Positions 1-10,854 are shown, counted from the stretch's first letter. The stretch is DNA of 64,000 bases from Paramacrobiotus metropolitanus (GCF_019649055.1 NW_026570295.1:558001-622000); one strand, 5' to 3'. Translations and numbers: made by a program. The notes: generated by a model not told the origin, from the sequence alone.

Positions 1-249
1 TGATATTTTCTTCAAATAAGTAGGGGTTCGGAAATAATCCCCAGAAGGCTTTTCCATCTGCTGTTGTATAAATAAGTTCGACTTTGTTGGGGCTGGGGTC
101 AAACTCAAAGAGGTCCTCTGGCTGTCGTGGTGGCGGTTCAACGTTTGAAGTATATGATCCATTAATAGTGTAGGGGATTAAGGTAATTCCGATAAATAGG
201 ATTAATCTGTAGATAAAGATAAGCTTGTTTCGGATTTTCGGACGAAGAA
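1..249 (-). CDS. accessory secreted frame 3 of the retroelement (truncated by window edge)
   Basis: Open minus-strand frame starting after a TAA near 250 and running off the window. It has no ATG, so a spliced, non-AUG or lost start must be assumed. A hydrophobic signal-like stretch (residues about 10-25) is followed by a Pro-rich segment and the motif WGLFPNPYLFEENI. This closely parallels VGIWPEPFLIDKNI in the accessory frame at 950-1753, so the two look like tandem duplicates. Function is unknown; a secreted or virion-associated role is inference only. Confidence 0.45.
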
Positions 250-362
250 GTTATTGCAATAACCCGGGAGAGTTCCGGAAGTACAGGGAAAGCGGGAAAA
301 AAGAAAGGAAAGGATTTTGAAAAATATTTTTTGTAATTTTTATGGTGTGTCTGGCCTGCGCG

Positions 363-960
363 TTAGTATTCCTGTGGGTCTTCGTGTAGATCCGCAAAAG
401 AGTATTCCTTGAGAGATCCGAGTTTGTCTCCTCGGAAAAGCATGAAGTATTCCATGCATTTGACGAGAAGTATTCTCCCATTAATGTTGCCCGTTCTCAT
501 GCAATAATCGTGATACATTGATCGTATGATAGATCCTGCGACAGTTTGACTTTCTTTTATTAATTGTTCGGGCGATGGTTTGAATAATATGTTGACTTCT
601 TCGAAGGAGTAAATTGGGGAAGGAGTAGTAGTTCTAGGGTTGTTGGAGTAATTACTGGAAGGTTCGTAGGCCGAAATAGCATGTATCTTGAGTTGACTAG
701 ATGCTTTTTTCATGTCGTTCCATGCTCGACTAAGGAGAAGAACGTTTTTGAAGCGAGGCCAGTTTCCCGGATTTTTTAATTCGCGAATAACGTCCGGCCT
801 ATGTTGGAAGATTTCGTTTTCCGGGACGTTGGTCGTAGAGCAAGTAAGGAAAGGGATAAAGAAGGAAAGGAAAAAAAGATGAATATGTCTGTAAGTAATA
901 AGGTAACACGGGCAGTAGGCTGTAATAATCCGTAAGTTTTCCTGTCCTTTTAAAATTCCA
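363..960 (-). CDS. accessory secreted frame 2 of the retroelement
   Basis: The frame is open from about 960 down to a stop at 363 and overlaps the end of accessory frame 1 by a few bases. The first ATG is only at 713, yet the frame upstream encodes a hydrophobic signal-like segment (HLFFLSFFIPFLTC), so the real protein probably begins upstream through splicing or a lost or non-AUG start. The C-terminal part carries YHDYC, a downstream Cys and CMEYFMLF. This resembles YDNYC and CLKYWVLY at the C-terminus of accessory frame 1, supporting common origin. Neither resembles a family I know. An alternative overlapping frame (799-1002) also has hydrophobic residues but lacks this similarity. Confidence 0.5.
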
Positions 961-1753
961 GGTCATTAAGCGTAAGTGCATCCGGCTGGAAGTCCGCCGC
1001 AACTAAAGTGTTGCGGTAAACATTTGCAAGCTGTGGGTTATAAAGAACCCAGTATTTGAGGCAATTGGGAATTGCTTCGGTATCGTTTATAATTTGGATG
1101 TATCGGCAGTAATTATCGTAGAGTAAATAATTGTGGAACTTGGCAACAAGTTGCCACTGTTGATGCGTGTCTAGGGGGTCCCTGCCTTTTGTTGCTTTTT
1201 CCATGTAATCAAAATAGTAGTCGCGTCGAGAAACATTAAAAAGACGGGGCTCGGAGATGTTGGGTTGATTGGCTGGTTTTGAAAAGAAATCTGCGATATC
1301 TGTTATCTCATGAAAAATTTCGCTATGGGGAATATCGGGTTCTCCTTCTGCTTTCCACTGAATACATTTGGTGATAGGTTGATCTCTGGTAAAGGCGGCT
1401 AAAGATTCTAATAAGGATGCAAATTCGAATTCCTGGAATATTCTGCGCAATAAGTTATGGAAATTAGTAAGATTATGGATTTGGGGGTTATATTGGAACG
1501 CAGTATCGGCTGAATTCTGATTTTTCCATAGATTTTTGTTATTTTCGTGTTTCAGGACAACACTCCATGTGGGACATTTTGGATGAATTATTGTAATATT
1601 TTTGTCGATGAGGAATGGTTCAGGCCATATGCCTACGTGTAGTTCGGGAAGATTGTCGTTGTAGTATAAAATTTCGTGATAGTCAAAATCCGGTTGGGTA
1701 TAGGTAGAATATGGGATAAGTAATAGGAGTAAAAATCTGTTGAAGAAAGACAT
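950..1753 (-). CDS. accessory secreted frame 1 of the retroelement (267 aa)
   Basis: Intact frame with an ATG at 1753 and an N-terminal signal peptide (FLLLLLIPYSTYT). The ectodomain has Cys residues (HPKCPTW, ITKCIQW, NYCRY, PNCLKY) and several N-x-S/T sites, fitting a secreted glycoprotein. No transmembrane segment is seen after the signal. It lies directly downstream of the env-like frame, 33 nt after its stop, where most Ty3/gypsy elements have only the 3' LTR. Two further frames downstream (363-960 and 1-249) share motifs with it. I do not recognise the family. Confidence 0.7.
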   Translation of the reverse strand: MSFFNRFLLLLLIPYSTYTQPDFDYHEILYYNDNLPELHVGIWPEPFLIDKNITIIHPKCPTWSVVLKHENNKNLWKNQNSADTAFQYNPQIHNLTNFHNLLRRIFQEFEFASLLESLAAFTRDQPITKCIQWKAEGEPDIPHSEIFHEITDIADFFSKPANQPNISEPRLFNVSRRDYYFDYMEKATKGRDPLDTHQQWQLVAKFHNYLLYDNYCRYIQIINDTEAIPNCLKYWVLYNPQLANVYRNTLVAADFQPDALTLNDLEF

Positions 1754-1786
1754 TTTTCGGTATATTGGTGGATGGTGTTTGGTTGA

Positions 1787-4532
1787 TTATTTGCGATCTT
1801 GATAAGGGTTATACGATTTGGGAGGTTTAATGTTGATTTGAGTTTTGAGCTGCGTTTTGGGTGTTTGAGCCTGTGAAGTAGTGCAAGTTGTCCGGTCTGG
1901 ACTGTCTTCGATTGCTAGTAAGGGAATTTCTTGAGGGGAAGGGGACTTTCCCGAAGCCACTTCTGTACTAGGTATATAGATAACCCCTGTCTTTTCTTCT
2001 GTTTGCCTGACTCGCTTTTGGTGACGATAATTGTAATATTTCTCCAGTAGCCATCTCCATCCAAAGCATCGAAAGAATATCACCAAAAGAAGCATCAGTC
2101 CGAGGATTACAAATAGAGAGATAAAAATAGCTCGAGTTGCGGGAAATAGAGTCCAATCCGCGAGGCTAGTAGTAGTTCGAATTTGTTGTTTTTGTTGAAG
2201 AACCTCGGCTAATGAATTTGAATCTGTATCATCAAAGAAAGCGTTCATCTCTCCCACTAAATCCAAAGCATGGTGTTGTGTCTTATCTGATGTGTCGAGT
2301 CCCTCTAGTAGCGCTTGATCCGGTTTGTATTTAAAAGATTTAACGAACCTAGCGTGTTGTATGGCTATTGATTTGGTGACCTTTTGCCAATCGCGGAGTG
2401 AACTGTTGTACTCTAGTGTTTGGTCTCCGAAAGCCGCAAAACCGCCTCTATGGAGGCAAGGCGTAAATTTGTATTTAGTGTGTCCATCTATGGCAATAGT
2501 GTAATTTTCTTGGATAAGTGGCTCATATCCACAGGATGTCAGCTTTGCGTTAACTTGAACGTCCTCGGCAAGGCATTGGTAGACAAGTGCCTGCTCGCCG
2601 TTAGCTGTGACTGTGGTACAAGCGGGAGATCGAGAATTTTGGCTGCGCGGATTCCCGAAAATCGGGACAGCAGGTGTAAGAGCTCCGCGGTGTTTTGTCT
2701 CTGCTTACAGTCCAGTTTATAGCTTTCTTGTGCTAGGATGTTTGACGTGCTGATTGCTGTGTCTGATAAGTGCTGTAAATGAGCAGTTAAGTATCGGAAA
2801 GAATTCCAGTAGTGGTCGTGATTATCTGTCCATGGCTGATGATGCAACATTGAGAAAAATTTCTTTATGTTGTCCTTAGGACTAAGAATTGGGGCGCTAG
2901 TTGAGCGGAGTGTTTGTATTTCTCCGTACCGCTGCGCATATGCATTGTCTGGTACGTTACTATAGGATGGGGATTGTGTTACTGGTTGTGGTCGGTAGGG
3001 TTCTGGTTCTTGAGCCATATTTCGGACTCGCTGAAAAGCAGTTGGTTTTCTTTGTCCCAAGCCTAGGACTCGATTTAAGACGGGGCCAAGGAATAAGTCT
3101 GATCTCTGTGGTGTAACTAAAGGACTGGAAGACGGTGTAGGGCGATTTTGTAAGTCGTTAATTCGGCGTTGCATCTCACGTTTTTCGTTTTCGTATTCTT
3201 CTTCTCTACGTGCTTCGTTCCGACGTGATTCCTCAATGATCCCTCGGTAACTTGTCAGCTGTTGTTGTAGTTGATCCACATAATTATCTTCTTCTCGCTG
3301 TTCTGTGGGACTTAGAGTCGGGTACGAACTTTCGGTTTCAGGACATATGGTTCGGTTTGCGAAATTGGGATGGTAAATGGTTCCAAAGTGGTCGTTGTGT
3401 CGTAAATATCGCGAGGTACTGTAGCATGTGACCGTGCTGAAACCTCGTCGGTTTGTTGAAGAGGTTGTAACTGTTGTGTTGGGTCATCTTCCGTCGCTAC
3501 AGCATAGTACGGGAGTAGAGTCGGCGTAGTCATTTGTGTTGTTGATCTGGGTCGTTTCGTGCGCGTTGTGGCAGAGTTAAAGGAAAGTCGAGATGCGGCC
3601 ATAACCTCTGCCGGTGGATCGTCGTAAGTATTACGAAAGAAAGACTGTGAATCGCGTTTGAATCTTTGTAGATCCTCAAGGTCCTCCTTAGTTGCCTTGA
3701 AAGTCTTTCTATCTATTGATATATATGTTTGCGGAAAACCTTCGACCGCATAAACTGGTTTGCCAAAAGAACAGTTGGTTTGTGCTGGTATTTCTTTAAA
3801 GATAAAGTCCACTTGACGAAACGAATCTCTGAGTTTGTATTGATTGGGTCCTAGGGTTGTTATTTGAGCATTTTCTCCTGGCAATTCTTGAAATTTACAC
3901 TGACGTTGTGTAGGTTCTTGCTTGGTGTTCCAGATGAACGTAGCATGATTTCTAATGGCGAACCCTGCTTTTCTGGGTGTTGAAAGAGGGCCCAAGAAAC
4001 TATAAATGGGCTCGTTTTCAGAATCTTGCGTAAGGGTTGTTTCTTCAAGGGTGCATTGTACTACGGTGTTGACCGTTGTTGTTAACCATGAATAGTCTTT
4101 TCTAGGCTTTCCATTGAATACCCATACATTCGAATTTGGACGTGCTACCATGGGGTTACCGAAACAGGACCTAGTTGACGAGATGAGTTTACATTCCGAA
4201 TCTGTGAGGTCCCTTTTTGCAGAACTTGGAAGATGGTCTAAGGACCCGAAAAATGACTGAGTGATTTCCATGGTAACTGTAGTTGCCGTGCAAACTGTTG
4301 CTGGAAAGGAAAGAGAAGGACGTTGAACTGCAAAAATGGAGTAGTTTGCCTGAATTGGAGACGGATTTATAGGTAATGGTGCACATTTTGTGTAATCTGC
4401 CATGTCCAGAACTCCCAGGAATTGTTGATGTTCACAGTTACAGATTGTAAAAGCTTTACACTCTGCTCCTGGAATAGTGCAAAGAATTATCATTGTCCAG
4501 GCAAGCAAAGACGCCATGTTGAATGGTTTCAT
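1787..4532 (-). CDS. env: env-like glycoprotein, frameshifted
   Basis: The likely start is the ATG at 4532, followed by a hydrophobic signal ending AEC. The ectodomain is Cys-rich. Two dibasic furin-like sites are visible (RFKR near residue 287, RTKR near residue 325). A heptad-like charged stretch lies at about 3180-3280, and a single membrane anchor with a basic Trp-rich flank lies at about 2050-2115, before a roughly 90-residue cytoplasmic tail ending at 1787. The Cys spacing recalls glycoproteins of chuvirus-like and retroelement envelopes, but this is by eye only. The frame is broken near 3300 and again near 2700, so no continuous protein is encoded. There is no stop between the Pol C-terminus and this frame, so Env would need splicing or a Pol-Env precursor. 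Confidence 0.7.
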
Positions 4533-4910
4533 ATTTGCGATGTAGTTAACTTTCGCAGTTCTTTTAGCACGGGGCTTGTTCCAGAGAGATTTATCAACCG
4601 GTCCCAGATTTTTTAGTTCTCTGGACCCTTTTGGTTTTTTAAGTTTCGTGGTATTTTTCGCTTTCTTAGGCGTTTCTCCTATGGGTTGCTGAGGCGGAAT
4701 AGGGTTTTCCGGAGAGTTTTCTCCGATATTTTCGGTTGGAGTTTCTATTTGTGGTATCGGTTTGGGAATTCGAGGCTTGAGATTGGAAACTGGTAAAAGC
4801 GGTTTGTCGGGATCTATTAAGGGCATAGGTTCGTCGATTGAAGGTTCCTCCCATAACTGAAGATCTTGCCGGTCATAGTACGGTTTTAACCTGGCAACGT
4901 TCACCACTGT
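4533..4910 (-). CDS. C-terminal tail of Pol, in frame with env
   Basis: This segment begins with the typical integrase-end motif VARLKPYYDR, followed by a Pro/Lys-rich tail of about 100 residues. It then reads straight into the env-like frame with no intervening stop. In most env-bearing gypsy elements pol ends with its own stop, so the continuous frame is notable. It joins the integrase core only across a frameshift near 5015. Confidence 0.6.
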
Positions 4911-5005
4911 AGGTTTGCCTGGGTCGTTTGCCCTTTCGTAGGAGATTTGGTAGTCGACTTCCCCGATCTTTTGTAAAATTTCATATGGTCCATGATAAAA
5001 ACTGG

Positions 5006-6220
5006 TTAATTTTTGCTGGGTCCTGTGCGTCCAGGAGAAAATAACAATACCTTTTGACCAACTTCGTAAGTGACGGGCTTTCGAGTTTTATTGTAGTAAT
5101 ACATTCGGTTTAACCTTTCGGTATCCATGTTCTCAGTGGCTATTGCATAAATTTCTTGCATATGATCATACAAGTCGTCCGTGTCCTGAGTGTCGGTCTT
5201 GGATGGCAAGTTTGTGTCTAGCGGAAAGAGGCATTCGATTCCGTGTGCCAAGTAAAAGGGACTGTATCCAGTTACTCTGGACACAGAGGCATTATATGAA
5301 AAGACCACGAAAGGTAAGTGTGTGCTCCAATCCTTTTGGTTGTCTGAACAAAGTTTGGCCAAGGACTGGGCCATAGTTTTGTTAAATCTTTCGACTTTGC
5401 CGGCAAACTGAGGATGCCAGCCGGCCGATTTCAAATGCTTAATATCCATTAATTTGAACATGGCGGTGATAAGGGTGTTGACGAATTCGGTGCCTCGGTC
5501 CGTACGTATGTATTTTGGAAAACCATATCGAAGGAAGACATCTTGTAGTAAAAACTCGGCGACTGCTTCAGCCGTGTGTCGTCGCGTTGCGCGGGACACA
5601 GCGAAACCCGAAAAATCATCCACGGCATTTATTATATAACGCTTTTTCTCTTTATCTTGAACGAGTGGACCGACGCAGTCGACACTCCATGTAATGAAGG
5701 GTCGAGGAGGGAATGGGATGTTCTGAAGCTCTCCGATACGTTTGTTGCGAGGTTCGTTTTTTAGTTGGCAATTAACACATGACGCTACGTACTTCCGTAC
5801 GTACTTGGCCATGTGTGGCCAATAAAATCGGCGCCGAATAATATCGTAAGTTTTGGCGAATCCTAGATGTGACATTGCGGATTCATGTACTGATCCACAA
5901 ATGTCATCGACAAGGGATTGCGGAATAACAAGTAAGTCTTTCCGTGTACCATCCAGATCTGTCTGGTAGTACAAAATACCGTGATCCAGGTAATAATTTG
6001 GAATTATTCTGTTCAGTCTATCCGAGTGTTTTGTAGTATTTCCTTCCAAATAGTCGATTAACTGTGAGGCGAACTTATCTGCTACCTGCTCGGTGCGTAT
6101 ATCGATGCGCTCAATCGGTGGTGTATTTTTGATGCCGTAAATCGGAAAAGTTACGGGTTCCTGGAAAGGCGGGGAGCTGGGAATACCGGCGCTCTGGAAA
6201 GAGCGTCGGCATCCATATGT
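5006..6220 (-). CDS. integrase region of Pol
   Basis: It integrates the element's cDNA into host DNA. Visible in order are an N-terminal HHCC zinc-binding region (HESAMSHLGF ... CVNC), then the DDE core with WSVDCVGP (first Asp), RTDRGTEFVN (second Asp) and WHPQFAGKVERFNK (catalytic Glu), and a C-terminal region near VGQKVLLFSP. The frame is entered after a frameshift near 6200 from the RNase H frame and lost near 5015. The conserved end of Pol (RLKPYYDR) then lies in the next frame, at 4907 onward. All three catalytic residues are present, so the damage is confined to indels. Confidence 0.92.
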   Translation of the reverse strand, partial: TYGCRRSFQSAGIPSSPPFQEPVTFPIYGIKNTPPIERIDIRTEQVADKFASQLIDYLEGNTTKHSDRLNRIIPNYYLDHGILYYQTDLDGTRKDLLVIPQSLVDDICGSVHESAMSHLGFAKTYDIIRRRFYWPHMAKYVRKYVASCVNCQLKNEPRNKRIGELQNIPFPPRPFITWSVDCVGPLVQDKEKKRYIINAVDDFSGFAVSRATRRHTAEAVAEFLLQDVFLRYGFPKYIRTDRGTEFVNTLITAMFKLMDIKHLKSAGWHPQFAGKVERFNKTMAQSLAKLCSDNQKDWSTHLPFVVFSYNASVSRVTGYSPFYLAHGIECLFPLDTNLPSKTDTQDTDDLYDHMQEIYAIATENMDTERLNRMYYYNKTRKPVTYEVGQKVLLFSPGRTGPSKN

Positions 6221-7429
6221 TGCGTCCCGGCCTGTGGAAGATCTGAATAGTAAACTCTTGCAGGCGTAGCGCCCACCTAGCAAGTTTCGCATTTTCTGTT
6301 TTAAGTTGTTGCAACCATTGCATACTGAAGTGATCGGTATAGCAATGTATTTTGCGGCCTAATATAAAGTTGCGATATTTTTCGACCGCATAAAGTATTG
6401 CCAGGCATTCCTTTTCCGTAGCCGATAGTTTTTTCTCCGAAGAAGAAAGTTTTCTGGACGCATATGCGACGGGATGTACTCCGTCGTCATGTTTCTGCGC
6501 TAGTACTGCTCCGATCGCGATGTCTGACGCATCAACATGGAGTAGTACTGGGAAGGATTCGGAAAAATACGCCAGAACAGGCGCTTGAGTCATTAGTTTC
6601 TTTAGTTGATCGAAAGCTTCTTGGTGGGTAGTCATCCACGGTAGTTTTTCGTTTCTCTTATCCGAAAACTGCGCGCTTAATTCGTGTAGACAGGCTGCCA
6701 GCTCGGCGAATTTTGGAATAAATATTCGATAGAAGCTTGCTAAACCAATAAACCGAACTAAGTCTTTATACGTTTCAGGAACAGGGAACTCTCGGACAGC
6801 TAGAACTTTTTCAGGATCGGGAGCGATACCCGATTCCGAAACGATAAAGCCTAGAATTTTGCATGTTGTATTTCCAAATTTGCATTTCTTTCCGTTGATG
6901 GTGATATTAGCGGTACGCAGGATACTAAGAAGTTCTTCTAGATTCTCAAGGTGGGATTCCCATGTCTCTCCTTTGATTGTAATGTCGTCTATGTACACTT
7001 GGACCTTGTTTTCTCGAATCATATGTGTGAGTAAATTTTGCATTGTTCTTTGGAATGCGCTCGGCGCGAAGTGCACGCCAAAGGGCAGGCGACAATATTG
7101 GTATGAACCACAATGGGTGATAATAGCTAGCTTTTCTCTATCTTTTGGTGTACAGGGAGTTGGTGAAATCCCTGTGCCAGGTCAATCGCAGAAAAATACT
7201 GACCTTTCATTGATTGTAAAACTTCTTCAATTGATGGAATAGGATACCTATCCTGTTTAAACCGCGTGTTTGCTTTTCGGAAATCGGCTACAAGCCGATA
7301 GTTGCAGGGCCCTGGTTTCTTTACCAGCATGACTGGTGAAGCCCAGGGACTTCTGCACGGTTCGATAATTTTTTCATCTAATAATTTTTGTATAATTCCC
7401 TCAATGATCACTTTTTCTTTTTTGGGCAA
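6111..7429 (-). CDS. reverse transcriptase and RNase H of Pol (two frames)
   Basis: The RT palm is recognised from KKPGPCNYRLVADFR and FSAIDLAQGFHQLP (first catalytic Asp) in the frame 7429-7127. After a frameshift near 7130, the YIDD box appears in VQVYIDDITI. The RNase H domain follows with LHVDASDIAIGAVL, SATEKECLAIL and CYTDHFSMQWL, the usual Ty3-type Asp/Glu/Asp signature. The frame is lost near 6200, where it should enter integrase. Catalytic residues are intact; only the frame is broken. Confidence 0.95.
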
Positions 7430-7442
7430 CCCGCCGAGCGGG

Positions 7443-8470
7443 TTATGAGCGAAATACCGCCCCTGGTTCTAACTCGATTTCGATGGGAGGAACATCTGCT
7501 TCTCCTATCGGGTATTTTTCCGACGGCCAGAGATCGGAAAAACGAGTCAGAAGTCTGGTTAACTGTGTTTTTTGTTCTTCGTTTAGTGATTTTCCCATTT
7601 TAATGCGTTCTGGAGCAAAGCTGTCTTGAAATGTTTTATCTTCTTCTTCTAACTCCTGGTAGTTACCAACGGTATATGGAAGTAACAATGTCTCAGATTC
7701 TGGTGTAAGTTCTCGATGATAGCTGAAGTGTTTAGCGAATTCTACTTTATCCGTTGCTGCGAAGCGGCAGGTTTCTACTTCGCACACAAGCAGTTCGTTC
7801 ATTTTAACCTTTTTCGAAAAAACTGTACATTCCTCGAGGTGATAATACCATTGAGAAAAATTGTACGCTTTATGTCCGCAAACGCATTTGTACTGAACCT
7901 CGTTTTGTGCTTTGAAAGTGTTGCTGCAATAGTAATTGTGTGTCCTGGCTTGATACTGAGATTTGGAAACATGTCCACAAGTACAAACTGTGTGTCCTTG
8001 GTTGTCGCAGTTTGGTTGGGTAGTGTCTTGTTTAGTCAGTTCTTCGATAACGAATGTGTTATTGGCCGAACGGTTCAACTGGGAAATTGGGTTTAAATCA
8101 GGATGATTTAGCTTATTAAGGTCATTCCATCCTAAAATGATATCTGCCCCGAAGGGCACGACATCAAAGACGGATAGTGTAAGCAGGCAAGGAGGGAGGG
8201 TGAGTACGTACAGATCGATGTAACTAGCCGATGTTTGTGTATGACCCGTAAAGCTCTGAATGTTATGTTCGGGACCTGTGTACAGCAGCTCTTGAATGCC
8301 TAATTCGTAAACTTTAGCTGATGTAATAATTGAAAGAGAAGATCCCGTGTCGACAAACGTTCGCAAGCTGCCTACACTCGTTTCAAGGTTTACGACAGGT
8401 GGAATATGGGTGTCAGAATCCTCATGAATGGTCAAGATTCTCTCAGTAAATGATGATACTGTAAGGTTGT
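7443..8470 (-). CDS. second retropepsin-like domain with Cys/His fingers (start of Pol)
   Basis: This frame overlaps the end of gag in the -1 relation expected of Ty3/gypsy gag-pol. The overlapping frame has no ATG at the junction, so ribosomal frameshifting is the likely expression route. Residues 1-110 form an aspartic protease domain with FVDTGSSLSII and the C-terminal signature PFGADIILGW. Next comes a Cys/His-rich insertion with CTCGH, CVCGHKAYNF, and a C2H2-type finger (C-x4-C-x12-H-x3-H, starting CEVETC). After that is the acidic RT connection (QLTRLLTRFSDLW). The frame is lost at 7443, just before the RT proper. A zinc-finger insertion between protease and RT is not typical of the family. 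Confidence 0.8.
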
Positions 8471-10264
8471 CGACTTCAGTGTCTGAAAGGGAATCTCTAC
8501 GAATTCTGAGTGAGCGTCCTCATTGTCTTCTTTATGTGCTCTAAACTGTTCGTCAATCGTTAGTTCCGTTTCTGAGTCCGAACCTGAGTCAATAATATCG
8601 AAATCTGGGAACGGGTCGGGTGGAGCCGAGGGCAGAATAATGTCTGGGGTTTGGAACATGTTTCGTAAATCTTTCCAGCCGATGAGGACGTCGGCTGGAA
8701 AGTGCGGAAAATCAAAGACTGCCAGTTTTAATTCATACCCAAAAGCCATGTATGATTCTAAAGCAAAGGATCCTAGTGAAGTGTGAAGTGTTCCAGTGAA
8801 ATCCTGGATTTGTTGTTGGTCATCAGGCTCAATGAGCTCTAACAGGCCCCATTCTTGAATTTTCTTAAGACTAATCATTGAAAGATTTGACCCTGTATCG
8901 ATAATGGTAGTGGCGGTGCCATGATTGGTGTAAGAGGTAAAAGGCTGTTGTGTGTGTGATTCGGCCGATGGCACCTGTTGAATGACGAATACACGATCCT
9001 GACGTCTAGCTGCTGGCCCTGAATTATTCTGTGCCCGATTAGGGCAAAGGTTTGTGGGATGTTCACCACCACATTTCCAGCACTGTAACTTGTTGGTAGC
9101 TACAGGCTGGTTTTGCGTGGGATATTCAATTGCCTGAACTTGGGGAGGACCTTGCACACCTGGTGATTGCTCATTGTTGTAATTGTTATTTCGAAAATTA
9201 TTATTATTACGCTGCTGAAAATTATTTCGATTGTAAAAACCTCGACCGCGTGAATCATTTGGATGTTGTCGGTTGTTATAACCGTTATTGTAATTAGTGC
9301 GATTTCGTGACCCGTTGTAGTTCGAATCGTTTCGCTGATAATTTTGTCGAAAATTCCTATTATTGCGGTTATAGCTGTTGTTAAACTCGCGATTATAATT
9401 ATTATTGCGAATGCGGTTACCATAATCTCTATTGAACATTCGTCTTGAGTTAAAACTGTTGTTTCGAGGGTAATTATTTGACCTGTCGTACTGTTGTCCG
9501 GATCGACGGTTGTGTTCCTCTGCTATAGTGATGGGAAAAGGAGAAAGATTGGGAATTTTCAGGAATTTTTTAGCTCGAATGATATCGCGCAAGTCCACCT
9601 CTTCATCTGAATCGTTTTTTGCTCCTTCTAAGTCGGTTCTGAAGATTGGGTTAAGTGTTAAACCTTTTAAGGAATCCGTTGTCTTTTGAACCTTATCCTC
9701 CATTTCAATAGCTTTAGCAGCTTTTACTAAAAATTCCTGCGGGGTCGCTGGTGTTAGACACGTTACGTCTCTGAGCAACGTGCCCGAGAGTCCATTTGTT
9801 AAAGCATCAGCCTTTTCTTCCTCACTGAACTGTTTACCTAATGAATGAAGTATGTCGAAGGTTTGAATCATGTCCATATAGTAGGACTGAAGGGACTCGT
9901 GTGCTGTTTTCTTGCGCTTATTCAAATATCGCATCATGTATGCAGTGTATCCAGGGGGGCGGAAAGTATCTAACAGTTCTTGTTTAAGTTCATCCCATGT
10001 CTGTGCTGGTGCACCTACATGGGGTGTGGGGCGTCTTGAGTACCAAGCAAGGGCTGATCCTTGCAGATAAAGTGATATTCTATTGACCCGTTCCTGGTCC
10101 CGCCATCCCTGTGCTGCAGTAATAACTTCATATCGTTTAATGAATAGACCAATGTCATCTTTCCCGTTATGTGCAAATCTGGGTGGTTCTACCGGGTCCG
10201 GACGCGTAGGCGTCCGGGCCATTGCGTTGGCGATTGCATCGCCGAGTACGTCTACGTCGACCAT
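8432..10264 (-). CDS. gag: Gag with zinc knuckle and a C-terminal retropepsin-like domain (610 aa)
   Basis: I chose the ATG at 10264; the ten codons upstream contain only GTG. The capsid region (about residues 45-210) has the Ty3-type retrotransposon_gag signature, with LYLQGSALAWY and WDELKQELLDTF. An Asn/Arg/Tyr-rich basic stretch follows, then one CCHC knuckle (CWKCGGEHPTNLC). Gag normally ends soon after the knuckle. Here about 180 residues follow, containing IIDTGSNLSMI and FPADVLIGWKDL, a retropepsin-like fold duplicated from or into the next frame. Both catalytic DTG motifs are intact. Confidence 0.9.
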   Translation of the reverse strand: MVDVDVLGDAIANAMARTPTRPDPVEPPRFAHNGKDDIGLFIKRYEVITAAQGWRDQERVNRISLYLQGSALAWYSRRPTPHVGAPAQTWDELKQELLDTFRPPGYTAYMMRYLNKRKKTAHESLQSYYMDMIQTFDILHSLGKQFSEEEKADALTNGLSGTLLRDVTCLTPATPQEFLVKAAKAIEMEDKVQKTTDSLKGLTLNPIFRTDLEGAKNDSDEEVDLRDIIRAKKFLKIPNLSPFPITIAEEHNRRSGQQYDRSNNYPRNNSFNSRRMFNRDYGNRIRNNNYNREFNNSYNRNNRNFRQNYQRNDSNYNGSRNRTNYNNGYNNRQHPNDSRGRGFYNRNNFQQRNNNNFRNNNYNNEQSPGVQGPPQVQAIEYPTQNQPVATNKLQCWKCGGEHPTNLCPNRAQNNSGPAARRQDRVFVIQQVPSAESHTQQPFTSYTNHGTATTIIDTGSNLSMISLKKIQEWGLLELIEPDDQQQIQDFTGTLHTSLGSFALESYMAFGYELKLAVFDFPHFPADVLIGWKDLRNMFQTPDIILPSAPPDPFPDFDIIDSGSDSETELTIDEQFRAHKEDNEDAHSEFVEIPFQTLKSTTLQYHHLLRES

Positions 10265-10854
10265 ACCGGCTTCCCAAGCTTCTAATTGTTGCACCTTTTT
10301 ATGGGGAAAATTTCTCTGTTATAGTTAAATGGACTGATAGTTCAGTGAAGGAGTTTTTGAATTATTGTAGAATTAAAAGGAATACGGGATAGTTGAGGGG
10401 ATTGCAGGATTGCGTATATAAGAAATACAATAATAATGACCGCTAAGAGAACGGTCAAAATTTTAACACACATCGTAATGATGTGGCGGACTCCAGTCTA
10501 TCTGGTTTCGGCCTACCTGTATGGCATGATGGAAGTATGTAATAAGGAAGGTGACTACCAAAGATCAAGTCCAAGGGTCACGCCTGGTGGTCCAAAAGGA
10601 ATTGTGATGATTGGGACGGTGTTAATCCGAAGGTTGAAGCGGTATAAGTTAAAGAACTTATTTGAAGAAAACGAAAGAAGAGTGGAGTGATCTGGCTGCT
10701 GTGAAACCTGAGCCTTATATACCACTCGATTGTGGTAAATTTGGTAGCCTTAAGGTATATTGCCTAATCAATCGTTGGACAACGCATTGCGTAACGCGTA
10801 ATACGAGCGTGAAGTGCCAAATTGTCAAAAGAACGACTGCAAGTATCCAACGAG

